DNA from: Silene conica | Taxonomy: Eukaryota; Streptophyta; Magnoliopsida; Caryophyllales; Caryophyllaceae | Assembly: GCA_029255685.2 (NCBI GenBank) | Contig: CM055311.2 | Span: 1,784,269 to 1,848,268, forward strand | Direction of reading: 5' to 3' | DNA: 64,000 nucleotides | Shown: piece by piece, positions 57,602 through 64,000 of the stretch | How the letters are laid out: every line of letters starts with the position of its first letter | Numbering within the stretch: the stretch's first letter is position 1 | The notes under the pieces: generated by a model | What the model was told of the DNA's origin: nothing | The model's database searches: none | The model's input: only the letters and a program-made list of their open reading frames with translations | Position numbers and translations under genes: made by a program

Positions 57602-59200
57602 ATGCCTCCCAAAAAATCCGCCACCTCCAAAAAATCCCTGACTTCCACCACTGCCCTACCGTCGACCACCACTACCAGATCCAAAACCAAAGCCCAACAA
57701 CCTGTTACTCCATCCATTCCCGACTCCATCACCGAGACCTCCGACAACCCTCCTTCACCACCCAAGTCCAAAACCACCCAAACTACCACTTCTTCTCCGG
57801 TCGTCACCAAGTCGGTTTCTACTCGCTCCACTCGCCATGCAACCACTACGGGTGCCGCGCCTCTTGACTCTGCTCACGGTTCTTCTCCGGTGAAAACTTC
57901 GAAAAATCAAACTCCCTCAACCACCAAAGGGAAGGGAACTCTAGTTTACAAACGCAAGAAACCCAGCCCTCCCTCCCCTCCTCCCTCTGATGGTGACTCA
58001 ATGGATACTTGGGAAGAGGAGTATGAGAAAGACATGGAACATGTCCGGTTTATCGCTACTGATGCCCCCTCTGGGTCTCGTAAAAAACACAAGACCGATG
58101 GCTCTTCCAAAGAAAATGCTTCCACATCTGCCCCTCCGGTTCCCGTGTATTCCACTCTCAATAATGACCGGGTTACCAGATTCTTGAATTCTCTTGGGAT
58201 ACGTGAAGATGAACTTGACCTGTGCCACAAATTATCCAGCTTTCCTATTCTGTCTGGTCGCTTTTATCCCACCTCGTGGCTGCTCGGCAAAGCATCGGTA
58301 ACATTCTTTCATGCCGCCCTTGAAATTCAGAATTGGGTGCCTCTGTTTGGTATGACTTGTCCTCTCTATGTTCCTGAATTAATTCAGTTTTACCAATCAG
58401 TAGCTATTAATGCCTCTTGTCGGATGCTTACTGCCACTATTAATGGTCAAACACTGATACTTCGCCCCGGAGACATCGCTAATATGTTTCACATTCCACT
58501 TGAGGGTTTTGGGGAAGTAGAGAAAAACACATGGCCTGCTAAAGCTTATTTCACCAAACTGGAAGTCCTCCAATATTTTGATCCAACAATAACTGACCCA
58601 AATGCCACCATACATCCCCGTGTCTTGACTCCTGACCAGAAGTTCATGTTTAACTGTGTTCGTAGGACTATAAATCCTCGAAAAGACAGCCGTGGAGTAT
58701 GCCTGCTTTCTGATTTGATTATAATGTACCACCTGTTTAAGCAACTTCCTTTGAGCCTTCCCCGCATCATGCTTCAACACATTCGACTCACTGCGGAAAC
58801 AATTCAAACAACCCATAAACCCCAACCTCTTCCCTATGCTATGTGGTTGTCATATATATTTCAGGAAATGGGGCTGCTCTCTGAACACAGCTTTGGGGTT
58901 GATGTTCGCGATGAAATGCGAGATGGTGTGTTGCGTCAAATGTATTTGCAAGAACTGGGTGACAAATTAGTAGGCGTTGGTGGTCATCCGGCTGATGTAG
59001 ACATACCGAGTGCGGCGACTGGTGTTATTGAGGTGTTAAATTCGCGGATGGATACCTTGACAGAGGCTATGGTCAGTCACTCGGAAAAGGTTGCTGAGCG
59101 TTTTGCTGCGTTGGAATCTCGACTGGATGCGAAATTGGTAGCTGCCACTTCATCCCTTCATGCCAAACTTGATCAACTCATAGCCCTCCTTCCAAAATAA
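57602..59200 (+). CDS. Extra Sirevirus ORF downstream of pol (532 aa)
   Basis: It starts MPPKKSATSKK about 360 bp after pol and ends 420 bp before the 3' LTR. Layout: Thr/Ser/Pro-rich disordered N-terminus (1-150) with basic clusters (YKRKKP, SRKKHK) that could be nuclear localisation signals, an acidic patch, a globular centre from GRFYPTSW (near residue 220), and a C-terminal coiled coil (about 475-530). Shared with the copia B ORF: GRFYPTSW, PELIQFYQSV, INPRK, PYAMWLSYIF and the position of the coil. No signal peptide or clear membrane helix, unlike a retroviral envelope. Function unknown. Confidence 0.88.
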   Translation: MPPKKSATSKKSLTSTTALPSTTTTRSKTKAQQPVTPSIPDSITETSDNPPSPPKSKTTQTTTSSPVVTKSVSTRSTRHATTTGAAPLDSAHGSSPVKTSKNQTPSTTKGKGTLVYKRKKPSPPSPPPSDGDSMDTWEEEYEKDMEHVRFIATDAPSGSRKKHKTDGSSKENASTSAPPVPVYSTLNNDRVTRFLNSLGIREDELDLCHKLSSFPILSGRFYPTSWLLGKASVTFFHAALEIQNWVPLFGMTCPLYVPELIQFYQSVAINASCRMLTATINGQTLILRPGDIANMFHIPLEGFGEVEKNTWPAKAYFTKLEVLQYFDPTITDPNATIHPRVLTPDQKFMFNCVRRTINPRKDSRGVCLLSDLIIMYHLFKQLPLSLPRIMLQHIRLTAETIQTTHKPQPLPYAMWLSYIFQEMGLLSEHSFGVDVRDEMRDGVLRQMYLQELGDKLVGVGGHPADVDIPSAATGVIEVLNSRMDTLTEAMVSHSEKVAERFAALESRLDAKLVAATSSLHAKLDQLIALLPK

Positions 59201-59370
59201 ACCCTTCCCCTACCCTGCTCCTTCTTTTTGGTACTTGTCACTTGCGTTTTGCATTATCTATCTCTGTCCTAAGACTGGTATAATGATGTTTATAGACTAT
59301 GTCCGGTAACCGCTACTCCGTTTTCATAACTGTGTTACTTTCTTGACTTTTTTTGCTCTCCCTCTCCTTT

Positions 59371-59619
59371 TGATGATGTCAAGAGGGGGAAAACTTGACG
59401 AATGGGTATGATTATGTAGCTAGTTAGCCTTAAGACTTGTATGACTTTCGTATTTTCTTTATTTTGTTGTCAAACTCTGGTTTAGTAGTAAGTATTTTCT
59501 GATCTTATTTGTTGTCCGTTCTTACTTCCTGTTCCATATGGTTTACAATCTGTGACGGTGCTCGCGTTGAGGGGGAATGTAATTTAGAAAGGAGACTTGC
59601 CATCATCAAAGGGGGAATT
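59371..59619 (+). promoter_or_regulatory. Copia C polypurine tract cluster, three copies
   Basis: GATGTCAAGAGGGGGAAAA (59375-59393), GTTGAGGGGGAATG (59566-59579), and CATCATCAAAGGGGGAATT touching the LTR (59601-59619). They match the order and wording of the copia B cluster. Confidence 0.85.
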
Positions 59620-60712
59620 TGTTGGACTTATTGTTGATGATGACAAGTCTTCCATATCTAATTCATTCTTTGGCTTAATGGGTTATCTAGATGTGTTATT
59701 GACAGGTCTTGAACAAGCCAAGAATGCGGAAATGAAGATGGGCTACGACCGTGATTCACTTAGATGATTTGTGAGGGTATCGAATTTGTGTTTGGTCTTT
59801 GCCTTCGGCCCAACAAAGTATGGTTTAAATTAACAAAATAATTTTGGTTTTAATTATCCTTTTGAAATATCTTTCTAAAACTATCAAAATTATTCTTTGA
59901 AGGAAAAAATCTTTTTCAAATAAGAAGTTGCTTCCTAATTGATCTCAAATTGTACCATCATAGCTTGCAAAAAGATTTGATTCCTTAAAAGACTCTCAAT
60001 AGTTGAACAAGTATATAAGACTTGTTATTCCAACGTGAGAGAGTAAGGAAAAGGGATTCTGACTTGTTTTCACATACAAAGGCATATTTCTCATACAAGT
60101 TAAAAGATCTCAAAAACTGGTTTTTAGCAAAAAGAACGTTCATCAGAATCTATAACAAAAGCTTTTTGCAAACAGTTTTTCGAAAACCATACTTTCAAGG
60201 ACCGACTGTGATCAAAGCAAGCTCGTTTACTCATAGGATAATTTTGGCTCTCCTTTGTTTACATCTATTGAATATCTCAAGGAGACAAAATTTGTAATCA
60301 GTTTTTTTTCTTTCACTCGTTTGTAAGAAAAATATTTGGAGTACGGGTTGTACTCGAGTTGCACGATCGGGTTGATCGTGGGGATTGTTTTTGTAATCGG
60401 GTTTGGTTATAAAAATAATAAGAGAAAGGGGTGGACGTAGACCTTTAGAGAGTAGGTCGAACCACGTTAAAAATCGCGTGTCTTGTCTCTACTTTTTATT
60501 TCAGTTTACGTACTTCATCACTTCATTCGTTTTTATCTCGCGGCTAATTTCACCATCACAGCATAGGTTACAATATTTTGGACAGTCTTCAATACTGTTT
60601 AAATCCGTTTGTGTGCTGTCAACGAAATTAGTAGAGTAAAAAGTTTTTTTTTAAAAGGGAGTACTTAATTCACCCCCTCCCCCTCTTAAGTACCGGATCG
60701 ATAAACTCATCA
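59620..60712 (+). repeat. Copia C 3' LTR
   Basis: 1093 bp, partner of 50667-51760. It ends CTCATCA, followed by AAGCACATCC, which is not a duplication of the left flank. Confidence 0.94.
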
Positions 60713-60821
60713 AAGCACATCCAAAACTCAACAAGATTAAAACTTAAGCCGACTCTTTCACACACAGCTTAACACATGAGCTAATTAAGAACACATCTTA
60801 TAAGACAATGCGTCAAGCATC
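60713..60821 (-). other. Element E internal fragment
   Basis: About 110 bp between copia C and the LINE target site, assigned to E by position only. Confidence 0.45.
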
Positions 60822-60836
60822 TTGTTAGTTAATATT

Positions 60837-61984
60837 TTTTTTTTTGGTAAAAGGTAAGTATGTATATATCACTCAAAAGAGGCAATTACAAGAAGGTTAG
60901 CCAAGGAGAGAGCTTAAATAAGCCCTATCTTTGACTGGTAAGCTAGTATGCATCCTGCTACGAAAAAAACTACTCAACTCATACTTAATATTTTTGATTA
61001 CAACTGAAGGCCTAAGTAAACTTTGCTCATTTCTGCTTCTGTTCCTTTGCATCCATATATGATAAATAACCGCATTAATAGTACTGTTCTTGACAGCCCT
61101 TTGCAATTTGGTCCCTCTGATTCTGAGTCTCCAATTATTATGTAAGTTACTGTTAGGTCTAAATCCAGCCCATTCTGCTATCCCTTGCATCACATTACAT
61201 CCATACGGACAATGCCCAAACAGATGTTCTATAGTTTCAGGAGCAGCATCACAGATGCAGCAGGAACTATCTGCAATAATGTGCAGACTGTGAAGCTTTG
61301 CGCGGGTGTTGAAGGCTTGATGTTGATGCAACCATCCCACAAAACCATGCTTAGGTAGAACCCATCTATTCCAAACAAGCTTGCTCCAACTAACCTCATT
61401 ATGTTCTCCCCTGAGCCAGGCATAACCCTTGGCTATAGTATACCTGTTAGGACCAAAAACAGACCAATCTATAGCATTGTGTCCCCCTTTCAGCTTCTCT
61501 TTTACCTTACAGATTTTCTTCCAGCACCATGGAGTATCATTAACAGGTTGGTAGTCTTCCCAGCTGACCCCTTTGAGATAATTATGATGCACCCATTGGA
61601 CCCAGAGTTTATTTGGGCAGCTGGACACCCACCAGGCCAATTTCCCAATAGCTGCTGTGTTCCATGTTGCAGACACCCTCAGGTTCAGCCCTCCTTCCTT
61701 GTAGTTTGTGCAGATTTTATCCCATGCCACAAGAGGAGTCCTCATGTATTCCGCAGTGCCATCCCAAAGAAAGTTCCTACAAATGGCATCTATACGTTTC
61801 ATAACAGGGCTAGGAAGGATGAAAATGCTGGCCCAATAGTTGTGAAGGGAAGCCAAAACTGATCTGACCAGTATCAGTCTACCTGCATAGGATAATTTCC
61901 TAGTGCCCATTCTTCTAATACGTTCCACAATCTTGTCTATGAGTGGATGGCAATCCTTAAGAGTGAGTTGAGTTGGCTTAACCA
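60837..61984 (-). mobile_element. 5'-truncated LINE, third copy (minus)
   Basis: Flanked by a perfect 15-bp duplication TTGTTAGTTAATATT (60822-60836, 61985-61999). The poly(A) tail is the T run at 60837-60845. One long open frame, 61985 to 60897 (362 aa, its ATG overlapping the duplication), covers the RT C-terminus (MGTRKLSYAGRLILVRSVL), the zf-RVT module (CCICDAAPETIEHLFGHCPY) and a basic tail. The open frame and perfect duplication mark it as the youngest of the three LINEs. It lacks the endonuclease and RT active site, so it is dead on arrival. Confidence 0.93.
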
Positions 61985-61999
61985 TTGTTAGTTAATATT

Positions 62000-63846
62000 A
62001 CTTGATGACAACTTTTAGTCCCACACAAGAACTAATTTACTTTTACCACAAATGTAAAAGTGAAAATCACTTGATTACATGTCATTGTGCGTGTAGAAGA
62101 TTGATTAGGTAACAAATTACTTATCAATCACGAAATTGACGTTCAACCATGTACTAAACAAGGTATACATCAAAATAATTACACTAGAACAAGAAACAAT
62201 AATAATACTCTAATCATTTATTGCGCTTGATCGAAGGTTTACATAACCAAAATACTATTATTCTTCTAAATATTAATATGTCACCCATTAACAAAGAGAA
62301 CTTATTATCCTTTATAATGTTGACACAATTACTTTAATTCAAAACATTCCAACTAAATCATCACACAAATGATTTATAAAGTTTGAAATATATATGGAAG
62401 ATTATTCAACATATGAATAAACTTGGAGGACACAAACATTTATTATCTTAATCATTTGAAACAAACTCAATTGATCGATCTATGCGCATACGTTTTCTCA
62501 AGTAGCTTGATATGAGAAAATAATCTTTATATCCACTTGAAAATAAAATCCAAAGAAAATCAAAACTTAGAAGCATAGCGAAACAAATCCGAACTTTTGA
62601 GAACATATCTCATAATAGTATTAAAACTTTACTGTCATAAACACACAATGCTAAAGGTATCTATATGCTTTTATAATAACGATCCCTTTTCATTACTTAG
62701 TGAAAAACTCTCACTTATTAAATGTGATAGTTTCCGCTTATTAAAAGTGGTAAAAACAACTAAATAGTTAGGACGACTCCCACTATTCTCCATAATGAGC
62801 ACAACATCTTAAGGATCGAACTTATTTCAATCCTTATAACTTGACATACAAGTTAATATTTTCTCATAAATACTAGACAAATTAAAATCTCGCCTTTATC
62901 TTGGATCATGAGACTACTCCCACTATCCAAACAAGAAGAGAAGTTAAACTATCTTTTGGTGTCTCAGTGATTTCACAAATTCTCCCACTCACCAAAAGGT
63001 AGTTTTTGCATTGTAACAAATACAAGACAAATGTCTATAAATCTTCACCGAACACTTAGAAACACATTCAAATGAAAAAATATCATCGGTCAGTTAAACA
63101 CAAAGTTTAACAAATGTTAAGACATGAATGACCAATCTATTATCCAAAACTTATTTTGGAGCAAATTAAATTTCCTCAAAAAAATATTTAAGGAATCCTC
63201 CTCTAAACCAAAAGAAGGACGAACTTGATTAGCGTCATACTTCGCTTAACCATGTCAAGTGATTTACAATTCTCAACTAAAACAACCTCTTGTCATAGCG
63301 ATTAGAAATTATAAGTTCAGCGCACATATTTTTCTCATTCACACTTTGAACGTATCAAAAGGTTATTCACTACCAACACATTTACTTAAGAGTTTTGACT
63401 CTAAGTTCAAAGTCGGCTTTTACTTTTGTCATAAAATATTTGAACATATCAAACACTTTATAAATGATAGAACAATGAACACACATTCATATAGCGTGAA
63501 TAATTTCAAATGAAGAGAAAAAGAAATGGTCTCATGATGCTCTTCCACATTTATTAACTACCCACAAATAAAATAAAAATAGATTGAAATATAAAACTTA
63601 AAGACAATGAACATGAACTAAAATGTAATCAAACGGATAAACGAAGTAATGCGGTGAAAATATATAGGTTTTACAGGATCTATATATATATATAATTATT
63701 AGACTTAACAATATAAATGTAAGATTGTAAGACAAGGATTAATAAGGGAAAGCTTATATTATAAGGAGATGATATATTTTACAAGAGAGAGTTCTATTGT
63801 GAGAGAATACACTTAGACTTAGCTTGGTTATGGCAAGCACCAAGCA
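62000..63846. other. Element E internal region, no gene seen
   Basis: AT-rich sequence without a recognisable domain. A CTCCCACTATTCTCC / CTCCCACTATCC phrase recurs (62777, 62917). The frame at 63259-63513 has no supporting features. Confidence 0.5.
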
Positions 63847-63859
63847 CCTCTATTTATAG
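63847..63859 (-). promoter_or_regulatory. Minus-strand TATA box, probable LTR promoter
   Basis: The minus strand reads CTATAAATAGAGG, a near-ideal plant TATA box. The leftward sequence would be the transcript start. It may belong to an LTR that begins near the window end. Confidence 0.5.
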
Positions 63860-63905
63860 TACAAGCTAGGTAGAATATTACAAGCATATGCCAATCACAT
63901 CATTT

Positions 63906-64000
63906 AATTTACACCATAAACCTAAAGCTAATGACAATTAAATAGTAGCTTAAATAAAGCAATGGTGTATAATATAAGCTTTAGGTTTATGGTGTAAATT
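63906..64000. repeat. 24-bp perfect inverted repeat at the window edge
   Basis: The arm at 63906-63929 (AATTTACACCATAAACC...) is exactly complementary to 63977-64000 across a 47-bp loop. It may be longer beyond the edge. Confidence 0.9.

Larger units (their letters stand above)
50667..60712 (+). mobile_element. Sirevirus-like Ty1/copia retrotransposon C, 10.0 kb
   Basis: Plus-strand element with LTRs of 1094 and 1093 bp that differ at about five positions, initiator-Met primer site, gag (704 aa), pol, extra ORF (532 aa) and three polypurine tracts. Organisation matches copia B but the LTRs are unrelated in sequence, so it is a different family of the same lineage. The only coding lesion seen is one TAG in pol. 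Flanking 5-mers (CAATT left, AAGCA right) do not match, so no TSD is present. Young. Confidence 0.92.
40455..64000 (-). mobile_element. LTR element E (minus), split by D, C and a LINE
   Basis: Its left (3') LTR starts TGTTAGAAAATATT at 40455 and ends CCTCAACA at 50411, interrupted by element D. Next to it is a polypurine tract. Internal sequence follows at 50412-50666, 60713-60836 and from 62000 to the window end, with copia C and a LINE inserted. No gag or pol was recognised, so it is either a non-autonomous element or the window shows only a long 3' noncoding part. The 5' LTR would lie beyond 64000. Candidate left TSD GTGAG (40450-40454). Confidence 0.6.

Overview
This is a nuclear-type window from a flowering plant, most likely a eudicot. 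It is AT-rich, contains a single spliced plant gene, and is otherwise built from nested plant transposable elements: Ty1/copia and Ty3/gypsy LTR retrotransposons, L1-type LINEs, and hAT-, Mutator- and Harbinger-type MITEs. No bacterial genes, rRNA genes, tRNA genes or CRISPR arrays were seen. Species cannot be fixed from the sequence alone.

Left block (1-28812): an old minus-strand Ty1/copia element (A) whose left LTR runs off the window. A degenerate chromodomain Ty3/gypsy element (1487-9107) and a younger Sirevirus-like copia element (B, 9957-21536, 1.51-kb LTRs, TSD TCTCC) have been inserted into it. Its leader and right LTR also carry a TA-microsatellite-flanked element with a GATA zinc-finger exon (24302-25478) and two 5'-truncated LINEs (25996-27159, 27535-28223).

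Middle block (28813-37126): no LTR-retrotransposon coding sequence, but dense small elements. These are a 1.3-kb foldback with a Tourist-like MITE inside, a TRIM-like direct-repeat pair, three ~196-bp MITEs of one family with 9-bp TSDs, a GC-rich hAT element with an 8-bp TSD, a probable solo gypsy LTR holding a 376-bp Mutator-type MITE, and a second foldback.

Gene (37127-40011, plus): three exons encode a 123-aa dormancy/auxin-associated (DRM/ARP) family protein, with a TATA box and a G-box upstream.

Right block (40455-64000): a minus-strand LTR element (E) whose 1.53-kb LTR is split by element D (41406-49823, TSD AACAC, tRNA-Asp primer site). D is non-autonomous: it has no pol and one acidic, gag-derived ORF. 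Sirevirus-like copia element C (50667-60712) lies within E's internal region. C is nearly intact, with one in-frame stop in pol. A third 5'-truncated LINE (60837-61984, 15-bp TSD) follows.

The most interesting signals are: (1) a conserved extra ORF (512/532 aa, shared GRFYPTSW motif, coiled-coil tail) downstream of pol in both Sirevirus-like elements, open in B although B's gag and pol are broken; (2) three hairpin-plus-polypurine modules in element D, whose stems differ in sequence but all still pair; (3) the gag-derived, membrane-segment-bearing ORF of D; (4) the TA-flanked element carrying half a GATA zinc finger.
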